Positions 32,434-42,759 of a DNA stretch of 64,000 nucleotides are shown piece after piece. The notes under the pieces were generated by a model, which made no database searches, was not told the DNA's origin, and saw only the letters and a program-made list of their open reading frames with translations. The translations under genes and the position numbers were made by a program. Each line of letters begins with the position of its first letter. The first letter of the stretch is position 1. The DNA is from Deroplatys truncata (Eukaryota; Arthropoda; Insecta; Mantodea; Mantidae): NCBI GenBank assembly GCA_030765065.1, contig CM060975.1, positions 199,486,507 to 199,550,506 on the forward strand, read 5' to 3'.

Positions 32434-33354
32434 TGAGGCAGTATTTTTAACACTTAATGGTTTCAGTTAAATTATATAATATAAAATATAATAACAGCCA
32501 GCCTTAAAGCAATATGCGTATAATATAATTTATAAAATGCATGTAACAGTCATTGTATTAATGTTTATATTATTATGTACATGTTCAATAGGGTTATGTG
32601 AATGTATTACGTAATTTAATAATGTAGGAGCTGTGAGAATAATAAGTTAAAAGTTGCTAACAATGAGGTAACAATGAGGTAGCCTTGAGGCAATAATGAA
32701 TTAGAAGGTTTAATAATGCTACTAGTCATTCTTGGAAACAATAATGTACTTTTTGAGACAGTTTATAAAATAGCCAATCAACAACCAGAAAGAAGCTTAA
32801 GTTAAATGAAAGTATTGGAGTAGGATTATCCAATCAGAAACTGAAATAGGGCAAATTGTACAAATTCAGAAGTCAGTTGCTAGCAGACAGTGTTCCTAAC
32901 TGGACGCGAGACGTGTCCTCAAGAAGTTTAATATATATCCAGTGTGAGACGAAAATGGTTTACGTGTTAAAAATGCAAGTAATTAATAACACACAACTCT
33001 CTCTATATCAGTGATGTGTTATTTAAATCGTGTCAAGCATTAATAAAAAGGAGTGAAGTAAAAATTATAATCTGTTTAAGTCTACATTCTTAGCCGCACT
33101 ATACCCTGCAAAGAAATCCATGTCTCTAACAATAATACTGACGCAGCCGAGGCAAACATAACTATATAATATTTAAAGAAACAGTCAAATACAAAGTTAA
33201 TATTTTTAAACTTGGGGTAAAGGCTACCGGGTACCATACATGCGGTTGCAATTACTTCAAGTTCGGCTCCCCAACATTAGAAATACAATACAACTCCTCC
33301 TAAAATTCTCCTTCTTCAAATTGGCTTCCATACGTGGGGCAGAAACTACCTTCA
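32434..33354 (+). mobile_element. Solo LTR, family B, about 921 bp
   Basis: TGAGGCAGTATTTTTAACAC to CTACCTTCA, collinear with 7512-8404: CCAATCA boxes, TTAATAAAAAGGAGTGAAG, GACGCAGCCGAGGCAAACAT, TTGGGGTAAAGGCTACCGG. No matching 4-bp flank duplication is visible (AGAT left, TCAA right), so one edge has probably been altered. Confidence 0.7.
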
Positions 33355-33799
33355 TCAAGGTGCGAGCTGTCCACTCCGTATAAGGAAATTTTTAAATGAA
33401 ATATAAATAAATTTATTTTAATGACTAGTAGCTTAGTAGTGGGTTAGTGGTGGCTACCAATACATTTTCACTGGTTTCCAGTGAATACACTTAAAGAGGA
33501 GTAGATAGTAACTGGTTTCCAACAAGTGCAGATAAATAATGAAATTAGAATTCTAACTACATTTTATTTACGCTTTTAATATAATAATTTCTGTTATTTT
33601 TCTTTCTTTCTTTTCATTCTTTTTTTATTTATTATTTTGTAGACGTATAGATTGTAGTTATTTTATCTGAAAAAGTTCGATGTTGTGAGAATAAACGTAA
33701 AGTTTGAATGCTGGTATGTCCCAGTGTAGTAACCAAGGTGCCGGGATAGTATATTCAGATTTTATTTGTTTATTAAATTGTTTTGCTCCCACCGTTCCC
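33355..33799. other. Unassigned DNA
   Basis: AT-rich, with a pyrimidine-rich stretch near 33600-33640. No gene or repeat family recognised. Confidence 0.35.
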
Positions 33800-33939
33800 T
33801 ATACATAGTCTTACCAAAGATGCGACACGAAGATTTTCAAGAAAATCTTCCCACACAAATCTACTTATTAAATGGAAAAAGTGTCCATACTTTTGTTTTT
33901 ACCAAAAGTGGTTCAAAGATTTTGATATTATATGTAACT

Positions 33940-34267
33940 TTCTTTCTTTCTTTCTTTCTTTCTCGGTTTAACCTCCTCTAATGTAGGAGTTACATCCCCC
34001 CAGGACTTACAGGCGGGCGCCTGGTGTCAGAGGCTCGTCGAGGAGCAGACACACTCATGGAGCAGACAGAATATCTAGAATGGGTGATCAGCCCGATGCC
34101 TTGAAAGGTGATGATGGAGCAGTTGGTGGAATGAATGGCGTGGGAAACCGGAGAACCCGGAGAAAACCCGCCCAGACGCCGCTTCGTCCACCACAAATCC
34201 CACATGCGGGTCCCTGGGATTGAACCCGGGCCGCCTCGGTGAGAGGCGAGCGGTCTAACCACTCGTC
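33940..34267 (-). mobile_element. tRNA-derived SINE with AAAG tail and 10-bp target duplication
   Basis: Flanked by ATATGTAACT at 33930-33939 and 34268-34277. On the minus strand it starts GACGAGTGGTTAGACCGC (A box) and carries CCCGGGTTCAATCCCAG (B box). The body contains CGGAGAACCCGGAGAAAA when read on the plus strand, and the element ends in an AAAG array (CTTT on plus, 33940-33963). Its boundaries are the sharpest of any SINE here. The body shares a core with family D. Confidence 0.9.
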
Positions 34268-34570
34268 ATATGTAACTAAAATGTAAATCTTGAATTTTAT
34301 ACGGATTAGCTGTGAAAACCTCTCTTCATTCTGAATGACTTCTAATATTGGTAAACGGTAAGAGATAGATAAAATCTTTCTACACAAAAAATGTAGATCT
34401 CGTTAAAGCATACAGTTTGTCAATAAAATATTTTGTGCCATTACACACTTCCGAGATATACTTTCTTATACTTTATGCTTCTTTTTCAAGTAGGAAGTCA
34501 CTATTTATGGTTTTTTTATACCTACAACGAAATGTGTAATGAAGGTTTAGCTGGATTAGCAAGAAGTATA

Positions 34571-34863
34571 GACGGCTGGCGTTAGAGCTTAGTCGGTAGA
34601 GCCCCTGCCTGCTGTGTGAGGGGTTCCGGGTTCGACTCCCGGCTGGGGTGGTAATTTTTCTCTAGGCAATATTATTCCCTATCCTCCCCAGAGTCTGAAA
34701 GTGTGAAATGGATGTGAATGTGTATGTGATCTGATGATTAAAACCCCAAAAGTGCAAGAAACCCAATGACAAGAGAATACGAGTCCACCATTGCCAATAG
34801 GCAATAACTTCCAAAGAAAAGGCCGCCGATAAGAGCAATGTATTATAAATGGAACAAAAAGAA
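34571..34863 (+). mobile_element. tRNA-derived SINE, family E, 7-bp target duplication
   Basis: Flanked by AAGTATA (34564-34570 and 34864-34870). The head has TTAGAGCTTAGTCGGTAGAG (A box) and GGGTTCGACTCCCGG (intact B box). The body matches 16566-16872 (TTTTTCTCTAGGCAATATTA, ATTGCCAATAGGCAATA). The tail is A-rich (AACAAAAAGAAA). Less decayed than the other E copy. Confidence 0.92.
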
Positions 34864-34945
34864 AAGTATAAACAAGAATACATTTTTTGTACGAGTGATT
34901 TGCAGAAGAGTGAATAGAGAAACACATGTGAATGCATGGAGTGAA

Positions 34946-35066
34946 ATTTTTGGGGTGGATTCAGGGTACCAGAAAACATGTATTTGGGGCGAAACTTCCA
35001 TACAGAGTTTTTTGGTGGAACACATATTTCCTGTACATACCATAGACAGGCAGTAGAGCAAGTAAA
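34946..35066 (+). mobile_element. Family A fragment, CA-side end
   Basis: GATTCAGGGTACCAGAAAAC, GCGAAACTTCCATACAGAGT, TTTTTGGTGGAA and GGCAGTAGAGCAAGT match the last roughly 120 bp of family A. Confidence 0.65.
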
Positions 35067-35070
35067 AATC

Positions 35071-35798
35071 TAAAGTGTTATTTTCATGACTTTATCTACC
35101 TACTATAGTTAATTTTTTTATAGCTTCATCAAAGTATTCTTACGGAAGCTTGCTTTTCTATCTACTTCATGTTAATCGAGATAAACGTCTGCAGAAATGG
35201 TTTGATTACACATTTCGTTGGAGGTACAAGGGGAAGAGAAGAAACTGAATCGACAGTCAGATGTTTAAAAGCTAGTCCCTATACGCTGACCTAGAAATTC
35301 CATGCTCTTTCTATGACATCGGGAGAAACAACTGAGTGGCAAAAGTGCTTTGAAAAAATGAAAGCATTGAAAAATCCAAACCAGCAACAACGTATATCTC
35401 GGAAATGGTTATAGCACAAAAAGTTGTTTGAAATATTTCAAAGAGATCTCCATTTTTGCGCAGTACGTTTTTGTCTATAATTTTACATTATGCAAAAGTC
35501 TACAAAATTCCTTCGGAATGAAGAGGACTTCAACGGCTATTATCAGAAAATTAAAGATATACGTTTTATTTGGCATGTAAATGTTTTAAAAGTGTGGTAT
35601 TTTATCAAAATCATTAGAGCCAGTATTGAGAAAATCGAATATTTAGATAAATGTTATTTGTAAAGGGTAGTTTGAGATGAAAGATTTTCTTGAAAATCGT
35701 GGTGAAAGAGCTTTTTTTAAGATGCTGAATCTAAATACCAATTTTGGTACTATTTTTGGTTCATGTTGTTCACACACATACACACACGCATACACAAT
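35071..35798 (+). mobile_element. Family A element, old subfamily, outermost host of a four-level nest (left part)
   Basis: Full left portion: TTATTTTCATGACTTTATCT, CTACTTCATGTTAATCGAGA, CAAAATCATTAGAGCCAGTA, AGTTTGAGATGAAAGATTTT and the CA region (35771-35797). It stops at CACAAT and resumes at 39060 with CACAAT and then TGGACCTTTTTCTAAAAATG. Confidence 0.82.
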
Positions 35799-35931
35799 CA
35801 TTTATTTATTGTATCTCAGCAGCTGTGGCTTAAGGTTATCGGAAGGTCGGTGCCAGGCAGTCGGAGATAAACAAAGATAAGTCACGTTCTCGCTCGGCGT
35901 AAACACCAGAAGTGCTATCGACAGTTAAGCA

Positions 35932-35949
35932 GAAATTTCTGGAAGTTTC
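35932..35949 (+). promoter_or_regulatory. Perfect four-unit heat-shock element
   Basis: GAAATTTCTGGAAGTTTC is four alternating GAA/TTC triplets at exact 2-base spacing, the consensus binding array for heat-shock factor trimers. Further GAA/TTC units occur at 35984-36008 (TTCTGTGGAAGATTC). The array lies about 67-84 bp upstream of a TATA box. Confidence 0.75.
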
Positions 35950-36009
35950 TTTTCCCCCGCCTCAAGAACGAGTGTCGAGATAGTTCTAGTATGTTCTGTG
36001 GAAGATTCC

Positions 36010-36023
36010 ATTGGCTATATAAG
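36010..36023 (+). promoter_or_regulatory. Inverted CCAAT and TATA box
   Basis: ATTGG (36010-36014) directly followed by CTATATAAG. Together with the upstream heat-shock array this forms a plausible RNA polymerase II core promoter directed to the right. Confidence 0.6.
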
Positions 36024-37178
36024 CGAGCAGTTAGTGAGTGAGTAAGCGAGTTGATGAGCGCGTTTCTGCTACGGCATAAAGTGCAAGTCGGTGACGACTA
36101 TGGTGACGTGCAGCGAGTGCTTCTGCTGAGAGAGAGATTGTAGAAGTTTGACTTCGACTCCCCAGGAATGAACCGTCCGGAAGAAGAGTGGTACCGTATG
36201 ACGGTGTATAAATAATTAAATAAATAAATAACAGTAACATAGAGAAATACGAGTAATTGCAATAAATAATTTCAGTATATTAAATCAGTGTATAATCTAA
36301 CAAGTTTGAGTTGAAATGTTGTTCGAAAGGATGAGGAGTCGGTTCGTCAATCATTAGTGAGCTAAGAATTAGAGTGCGCATTAGCTATAGGATTTCCGGG
36401 AACGTAGTTAGGTTATAAACCCAGTACGTTTGCTGTCATGTAGGCAGTAATTCTGGAAATTAGAGAGACAAAAGAAATTCTGAGAGTTTAGCCAGCCTCA
36501 ATTAGTAACAAAGACAAGGCGAAGAACACGTAAGAATTGAAAAATCAGTTGATGGGGGAATAATATGTAAACAAGAGCTAAAATTAATAAATGTTCGTTC
36601 ATTTCTTAATTAGGGTTACTCTGGTACGGATCGACGTTCGTGCACACAGTTGTGTAAACATTGATTACTCTTCTCTGATACCACCAGCGGTACTTGCTGG
36701 TGTGATATTTTAAGCGCCCAGTGACGCGCTTGTGTGAGTAGCGGCTAGCGTGAGGGATCTTTCCGGTGAACATTTTAGCGACTCGCGGTGAGTTACGCTT
36801 CTAGTTTCTTTTGTTGCGGAAATAGTTATTTCCAACCGTAACTTTGATAGTGCAAGTATAATAATTCATTAGTTACAGTTTCGAGTGATACAATTCAGAA
36901 TCAATATATTTCTTCATTTCAGACGGTTGGCAACTCAATTCAATAACTCAAATAATAAATTTCTCAGTCAATTTAAACTGATGTTGTTCTTCACAATACA
37001 CGCACGCATCCCCTAAGGGAAAGTACTATAGCTCTACCACTGGAGCAGCTGGCAGCAGAATCAACAGCAGATACTGGAGACAACGAGAGAAGCGGCTTCC
37101 CGTTTCCTGCTTCAAGAGGCTACGCCCAGAAAGAAAGTGAAGAGACGAGGAAATTGAACTAGTACACGAAAGTGAAGT

Positions 37179-37608
37179 CTTCTTCCTGACAGGGTCTTAG
37201 GTCAATCGCCTGTTCCGGCCTCTATCCATCCTAATCTAGGTCTTCCTGGGTCTCTTCTACCTATTGATCTGTAGTTGAATATCCTTTTTGAGATCCTTGA
37301 ATTATCCGTTCTGTACAGATGTGCTTCCCAATTTCTCCTATTTTCTATAAGTTTATCTTGTATTGCAAATATATTTAATTTTTCCCGTATTTCCTGATTT
37401 CTAGTTATGTCTAATATTGTGTATCCTAAAACTGATCTTAGAAATTTTATTTCAGTAGCCTGTATACGGCTATTATCTTTTTATCTTTTGTCGTATTACC
37501 CAGGATTCACAATAATACCGGTGCTGCCATTACTTTATAATGCTTAAGCTGAGTGTTTTCCCTTGTTGTTTTTAGTACTCTTTTTATATATAAGCTTATA
37601 TTTACTCA

Positions 37609-37651
<43 letters not shown>

Positions 37652-37734
37652 TTATATATATATATATATATCTGTCAGTATCAAATGAGAGTTCATATCC
37701 CAGATAGTTGAAACATTGGATTTGTGCTAAGATA
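37179..37734 (-). pseudogene. LINE reverse-transcriptase C-terminal part, interrupted
   Basis: Minus-strand translation in shifting frames gives IQCFNYLGYELSFDTD (near 37690), LKHYKVMAAPVLL (near 37530), and ISKRIF.YRSIGRRDPGRPRL near 37240. These are segments typically downstream of the reverse-transcriptase core in non-LTR elements. It continues from 38688-38947 across the solo LTR. The insertion is flanked by the 13-bp duplication ACGAAAGTGAAGT (37166-37178 and 38948-38960). Internal TTA and TA arrays have expanded at 37611-37671. Confidence 0.78.
37611..37671. repeat. TTA array followed by TA array
   Basis: About 41 bp of TTA units then about 19 bp of TA, inside the LINE pseudogene. Confidence 0.95.
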
Positions 37735-38687
37735 TGAAGTAGGAGTTTTATTATTGTATGAAGGAGTTGTATTATAGTTCAACTTTTGGGGAGCCGAACT
37801 TGAAGTAGTTGCAACCGCACGTATGGTACCCCTTTCCGGTAGCTTTCGCCCCAAAATGTTTAAAAAATATATTAACTTTGTAATTTGACTGTTTCTTTAA
37901 ATATTATATATTTATGTTTGCCTCGGCTGCGTCAGTATTATTCTTAGAGACATGTACCTCTTTGCAGGGTTGTGGTGTGATTGAAGAATGTAGGCTTACA
38001 CAGATTATAAGGTTTTCTTCACTCCATTTATTAATGCCTGACACGATTTAAATAACACTTCACTGATATAGAGAGCTGTGAGATTCTTTTGTTAATTAAT
38101 TGCACTTTTTTAACACGTAAACTATTTTCGTCTCACACTGAATAAGTATTACATTTTTTTTAGGACGTGTCTCGCGTCTACCTACAACCAATGCGTCCAG
38201 TTATGAGCACTGTCTACAAGCAACTGACTTGATTTCTTCCGCCTAAATTTGTAAATTTCTGTATTTCAAGTTCTGATTGGCTAGTCCTAATCCAATAGAA
38301 TACTTTTATTTAACTTAAGCTTTTTCTGGTTGTTGATTGGCTATTTTATGAACTGTCACAAAAAATTACATTATTGTTGCTCCAATAATGACTAGTAGCT
38401 TTATTAAACATTCTTACTCATTATTGCCTCAAAGTTACCTCATTGTTATCTCATTGTTAGCAACTTTTAACCTATTATTCTCACAGCTCCTACATTATTA
38501 AATTACGTAATACATTCACATAACATTATTACACACGTATACAATAATATAAACATATACAATGACTGTAATATACACTTTTTATATATTGCTACATACA
38601 TAGGTATATTGTTTTAAGGCGGATTGTTATTGACTTTATATTATATAATTAGACTGAAATCTTTTAAGTATTAAAAATACTGTCTCA
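37735..38687 (-). mobile_element. Solo LTR, family B, 953 bp, inside a LINE
   Basis: On the minus strand: TGAGACAGTATTTTTAATAC to CTCCTACTTCA, flanked by TATC (GATA on plus, 37731-37734 and 38688-38691). Removing it reunites the LINE reading from the YADD region to FNYLGYELS. It contains CCAAT boxes and the GACGCAGCCGAGGCAAACAT block. No internal region. Confidence 0.85.
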
Positions 38688-38947
38688 GATATTGTTTCCA
38701 AAATAATTTTTGTTATTATTGGATGTTTACTTTGGAATGCCATTGTGTTAGTCTTTAGAGCAGAGATCTTAAAATTGTGTTCTTTGCATATCTGGTGAAA
38801 CACATGTTGATTTCTGAAGATTCTCTTCTGTGTTTTGTATAATTACCAAATCATCTGCATAAGCTAAAACATTTAAATTCCTTCCCGCTATTTAGTATTC
38901 CAGCTGGTGCACATCCTTTCCATCTACGTAAGATGTCGTCCATATGG
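38688..38947 (-). pseudogene. LINE reverse-transcriptase core fragment (YADD motif)
   Basis: Minus-strand VLAYADDLVIIQNTEENLQ, with the YADD catalytic box at 38850-38861, then SALKTNTMAF. This is the palm-motif C region of a reverse transcriptase. The element is 5'-truncated just upstream, as is usual for LINE copies, with the 13-bp duplication beginning at 38948. Confidence 0.85.
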
Positions 38948-38960
38948 ACGAAAGTGAAGT

Positions 38961-39059
38961 GACGGTGTGAACTAAGTGAAGTCCCAGTGAAAGTTGAACT
39001 AGATCAAAACAGTGATAGTGAGAAGTGAGAGAAGTGACGATTGAAAAATTCAACTAAGT
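38961..39059 (+). mobile_element. Repeat F (right part)
   Basis: Continues repeat F after the LINE: GACGGTGTGAACTAAGTGAA, AGTGATAGTGAGAAGTGAGA, GAAAAATTCAACTAAGT. Rich in GTGA units. Confidence 0.55.
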
Positions 39060-39214
39060 CACAATAAATTAATATATATGGACCTTTTTCTAAAAATGTT
39101 TTTTATTATTTATTCAGGGTGCCTAAAAACTATTTGCAGTGAAATTTCGACATCGAATTTTTGGTGGAATTCTGTATTACCTCAACTTAATGTAACTACG
39201 TAGTAGAGAGAGTA
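39060..39214 (+). mobile_element. Family A element, old subfamily, outermost host (right part)
   Basis: TGGACCTTTTTCTAAAAATG, GGGTGCCTAAAAACTATTTG, CGAATTTTTGGTGGAATTCT and ACGTAGTAGAGAGAGT complete the copy begun at 35071. Confidence 0.82.
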
Positions 39215-39854
39215 AAAGGACGCGTCCACACACTTTTCGAAATGACATTATACGGTTAATCAGTTTTAAAGAATTAAGTGTCGCGTTGTGAGGTTCACAT
39301 GGCTAGTGTGCATTTGCGTGTGTACCCTGACTGTACCGTTCCCAAAGGGCGTATTATCTCTGCAGCATAATGACATTCATCCCGAGCATATTGCATTGTT
39401 TCGGAGCGCTGGGTGAAAGCCGCGCGTTGCGCGTTAGTGGATTGTTTTCTTGCTGTCCCTGCTGTTGTTGCCATCATCTCTGGTTTCGCGCTCGAAAACC
39501 AACTAACCGCGTACATTGCGAGTATTCTCTGTGGGAATGTCGCATGCTGATATGTCTGTTGCTACAGCAACGAGGGAGACAGGGAAAAACGTGATGCGTA
39601 AACTTGGAATAATTGTTTTCCTTGGATCCCCTCGCACAAACAAGTGTTGGGTGGACCTCATATCCTTCCGAGGGGCTTAGTCCACAGGATTTCTAAGCTT
39701 TACGTATCACTCACTACAGATGTAGAGATACACATGGTAATGAATTAAAATAGAACTTGGTTTTGCTTGAGGACAAAACAACAAAGCTGTTTCTTTTACA
39801 CCTTATGCAATAAGATGGGGGTATGGGCATTCCTTTCCTCTTTATTTCTCTGCC
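39215..39854. other. Unassigned DNA with a CpG-dense core
   Basis: About 39285-39605 is much richer in G+C and CpG than its surroundings (GCGCGTTGCGCGTTAG, GTTTCGCGCTCG). Overlapping 73-74-codon frames run on both strands without a recognised domain. It could be a promoter or first-exon region of an unseen gene or a fragment of an unidentified repeat. Confidence 0.3.
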
Positions 39855-40672
39855 ACATACACATCGATGTCGAGATTTCACCGAAAATACGTGCTTTGAG
39901 GTCTCCTGAATCCAAATAAATCATTTTTAGAAAAATGTCCGAGTATATCACTGTGTATCTGTGAACAGCATAACTCAAAAACCAAGAGTCGCATAAATAC
40001 CAAACCTGGAATTTAGATTCAGTATTTTCTAAAGATACGACACGAAGATTTTCAAGAAACCCCACCCACCCACCCACCCACCCACCCCAAGCTACTCTTT
40101 ACATGGAACATTTTTCGAAATTTTTTATTTTCTAGAAAATGGTTCTAACGATTTTGATTAAAATACTATATATGAAACATATTTACATAAAGTCAAAATG
40201 TTTATCTTGAACTTTCTGGAAATAGCCTCTTCATTCGGAAGGAATTTTGTATAATCTTATACAACAGGTAAACGTTAAGCGATAGACGGAAACGTACTGC
40301 ACAAAAAATGTAGATCTCTTTAAAACACACAATTTATTTCAAATAAGTTGTTTTTTTGAGTCAAGCCATTTCTAAGAGATTCATTATTAAGTGTTTGAAT
40401 TGTTCACTTCTTGGTCGTTCTCTTAAACTCCTGTCAACATTCAGTTGTTTCTCGCGATTTCATGGAAACAGTATGGATTTTTAAGGCCGGCATAGAGTGT
40501 CCAGTTCTTAAACATTTGACTATCACTGTTCCCTTTGTAATGCAGGTATTTCTGTAAATGTTTATTTGGATTAAAGGATAGTAGGTACAAAAACAAGCTT
40601 TAGTAAGAATAGTTGTATATCCACTAACAAACGACAGATGGTAGGGAAAGTCATGTGTATGTATTGCATCAG
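39855..40672 (-). mobile_element. Family A element, old subfamily, nearly full length
   Basis: Reverse copy from TCGATGTCGAGATTTCACCG to GTAGGGAAAGTCATGTGTAT. A CCCA array (40061-40090) has expanded from its GGTGGGG block. The A-tract site used for insertion elsewhere is empty here (GTACAAAAACAAGCTTTAGT). Confidence 0.85.
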
Positions 40673-40677
40673 ATTTT

Positions 40678-41062
40678 TACTTTCTCTGCCACCTACCTGT
40701 AGTAGGTAAGAGAAAGTATTGTATTCCACCCAAAAATTCGATGCCGACATTCTACTGCAAATACATATTTTGAGATTCTTGAAACCAAAACAGCACGTTT
40801 AGAAAAAGATCCGTGCACGTATTTCTCTGTAGAAAAGTTTTGGATGTTTTTGTTTTTCTAAAAAAATGGCTATAACGAGTTTGTTTAAACTACCACATTA
40901 TTTAATATGCATTGGAAATGAAATTCAAATCTTGAATTTTCTGGTATAGCTTGTAAATTCCTCTTATTCCGAAGGAATTTTGTGTAAATTTGTATAACTA
41001 GTAAACAATAAGATATAGACAAAAATGTAGATCTTTTAAAACACGCAATTTACTTCAAATAA
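40678..41062 (-). mobile_element. Family A element, old subfamily, truncated
   Basis: ACTTTCTCTGCCACCTACCT through CACGCAATTTACTTCAAATA. It lacks the CA block by internal deletion and ends before the stem-loop third. Confidence 0.75.
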
Positions 41063-41140
41063 GAGAGCTGTTTGCTATTCGGCGCGCTGCTAAACAGCTG
41101 ACACATGCTCTCATACAACGCAGCTCTCCCACTTCTCCGC
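41063..41140. repeat. Inverted-repeat-rich segment
   Basis: AGCTGTTT...AAACAGCT (arms around 41067-41100), with outer GAGAGCTG and CAGCTCTC, gives overlapping hairpin possibilities. It separates two family A copies. Confidence 0.45.
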
Positions 41141-41198
41141 TTAGAGGGAAATGTCAGGAGGCTTAGGTTGTTTAAATGGCACCGTAGCTATAAAAAAA

Positions 41199-42037
41199 TC
41201 TGATGTGTTACACTCACATGACTTTCTCTACTCTTGTACAAACTATTTTTACAAACGCTTATTCTCCATCTACTTCATGTTAATCGAGATAAACATTTGC
41301 AGACTCTATCTTATTGCTAATTTTCTTGTAGATGTAAGGGGAATATATATTTACAAGGGCAATATAGAAATACAGTAGCCTTTAAGCACATACATATCTC
41401 TTAATAGCTGGTTGCTAGGTACAGCACCATTCCCTTTGCCACAGATTAATACTCTTTGCACATCCAAGACAAAAAAATGAATAACGAATTCCCATTTGAG
41501 AAAATAAGTATTGAAAAATTTAAGGGAATAACAAGCAATATCTCGAAAATGGTGCACTCAACAAAAGAAATGTATATGACATAAATACATTTTTGTGTAG
41601 TAAAATTTTGTCTATCTCTTATGGTTTACCAGTTATGCAAAAGTCGTTCACAATGAAGAATACTTTTGGAGACATTCCCAGAAAATTCAAGATATACATT
41701 TTATTTGTCATAAAAATATCTTAAACATATGATATTTTAATCAAAATCGTTAGAGCCATGTTTGAGAAAATTAAAATTTTCGAAAAATGTTCCATGTAAA
41801 GGGTAATCTGGGGTGGGGGGATTTTCTTGAAAACCTTCCTGTCGCATCTCAGGAGGATACTGAACCTAAATACCAAGTTTGGTGTTTATCCAACTATTCG
41901 TTTCTGAGTTATGCTGTTCACAGACAGACACACACGGACATGTTTCCAAAAATGCTTTTTTTGGGATTCAGAGGGTCTCAAAACATGTATTTCCGGTGAA
42001 ATCTCGGTATCGAATTTCTCTCGGTAGGAGAGAAAGT
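41199..42037 (+). mobile_element. Family A element, young variant subfamily, full length
   Basis: TCTGATGTGTTACACTCACA to GTAGGAGAGAAAGT. The first third has the variant GCAATATAGAAATACAGTAG; the last block is missing GGGTGGAATGCAATAC through a short internal deletion. Confidence 0.88.
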
Positions 42038-42049
42038 AATAAAATAAAA

Positions 42050-42455
42050 AAACATTATTTTCCAAATACTTTATTATCATTCATTACGTTACACCTCCCA
42101 CTACTTCTCCACATAGTCACGGCGTTATTCAGCTGTCGTAACTGGAAAACCGTCAAAGAATAATGTCGCCAGTAATAAAGCCAAGTCTGCACTTATTGTT
42201 TTTCCATCAAGGAGTTTTTCAGATGAAGAAACAGATGAAAATTGCTTGGTACCAACTCCGGACTGTAGGGAGGGTGGTCGAATTGATCTTAAGTTTGTTT
42301 AGCTGTGTGGGACCAGGCATTGCCATTCATTATTGTTTTTCTATATACTTCACACAACATGATTGTTTGCGGGCGTAGCATTTCTCGCATTCAGAAAGCG
42401 AATCATTGATCTGACTTCACGGTTGGCGGGTCGTTCCATTGATTGAAGATTTAGA
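42050..42455 (-). pseudogene. mariner-like transposase with large internal deletion
   Basis: Minus-strand MERPANREVRSMIRFL (start near 42439) resembles a mariner N-terminal helix-turn-helix start. Shortly after, in another frame, come FDHPPYSPELVPSNFHLFLH (42232-42271), the third-aspartate region with D changed to N, and a short C-terminal tail. The catalytic middle is missing, so it is a deletion derivative. Confidence 0.68.
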
Positions 42456-42759
42456 ACGCTCTAACAACAGGAAAACACAAACTGACGATCGCTCACGTCT
42501 GGCTTCCTAATGGATGAAGTGTACGCGTATGCTTAAAATCGCGACTGCACCAGCAAAATATTAAAACGATACTTACTTAAAGACAAACCTCGTATTCCTC
42601 GATTCTGTATCATTGCTCTTCCTACACTCAGAATACAATATGTTATTAATGTACTCTAAGTGAATGTTATGTAGAAACAAGAAATAATTCATTATTTCAA
42701 GCCATTCAGTGGTTTTAGAATTACCTAGGAGGGACATCTAGCAACTCTACCCACACAGG

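Larger units (their letters stand above)
33800..34945 (-). mobile_element. Family A element, old subfamily, host of two SINEs
   Basis: Eroded reverse copy: CCAAAGATGCGACACGAAGA, then (after the first SINE) GTAAATCTTGAATTTTATAC, AAAAAATGTAGATCTCGTTA and CTACAACGAAATGTGTAATG, then (after the second SINE) AACAAGAATACATTTTTTGT and GAATAGAGAAACACATGTGA. Both SINE insertions have target duplications made of family A sequence. Confidence 0.75.
35799..37165 (+). mobile_element. Repeat F: promoter-bearing LTR-like element (left part)
   Basis: The insertion inside family A, with CACAAT possibly duplicated at both edges (35793-35798, 39060-39065), belongs to a repeat also seen as a fragment at 30105-30305. 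It contains a heat-shock-element array, an inverted CCAAT (ATTGG) and a TATATAA box. About 165 bp further on lies an AATAAATAAATAA stretch (near 36215-36230). This order looks like LTR U3-R or a cellular stress promoter carried by a mobile element. I found no protein and no clear TG...CA ends, so the class is open. Confidence 0.55.

Noticed and set aside
34190-34267. tRNA gene on minus strand
   Set aside because: A and B boxes are present but the segment continues into a SINE body with target duplications; no acceptor-stem pairing was seen.
35071-35085. Family A as simple cut-and-paste element with a fixed-length target duplication
   Set aside because: Junctions in nested copies show only shared A/T residues of uncertain number. 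Homopolymer targets hide any duplication, so no fixed length can be claimed.
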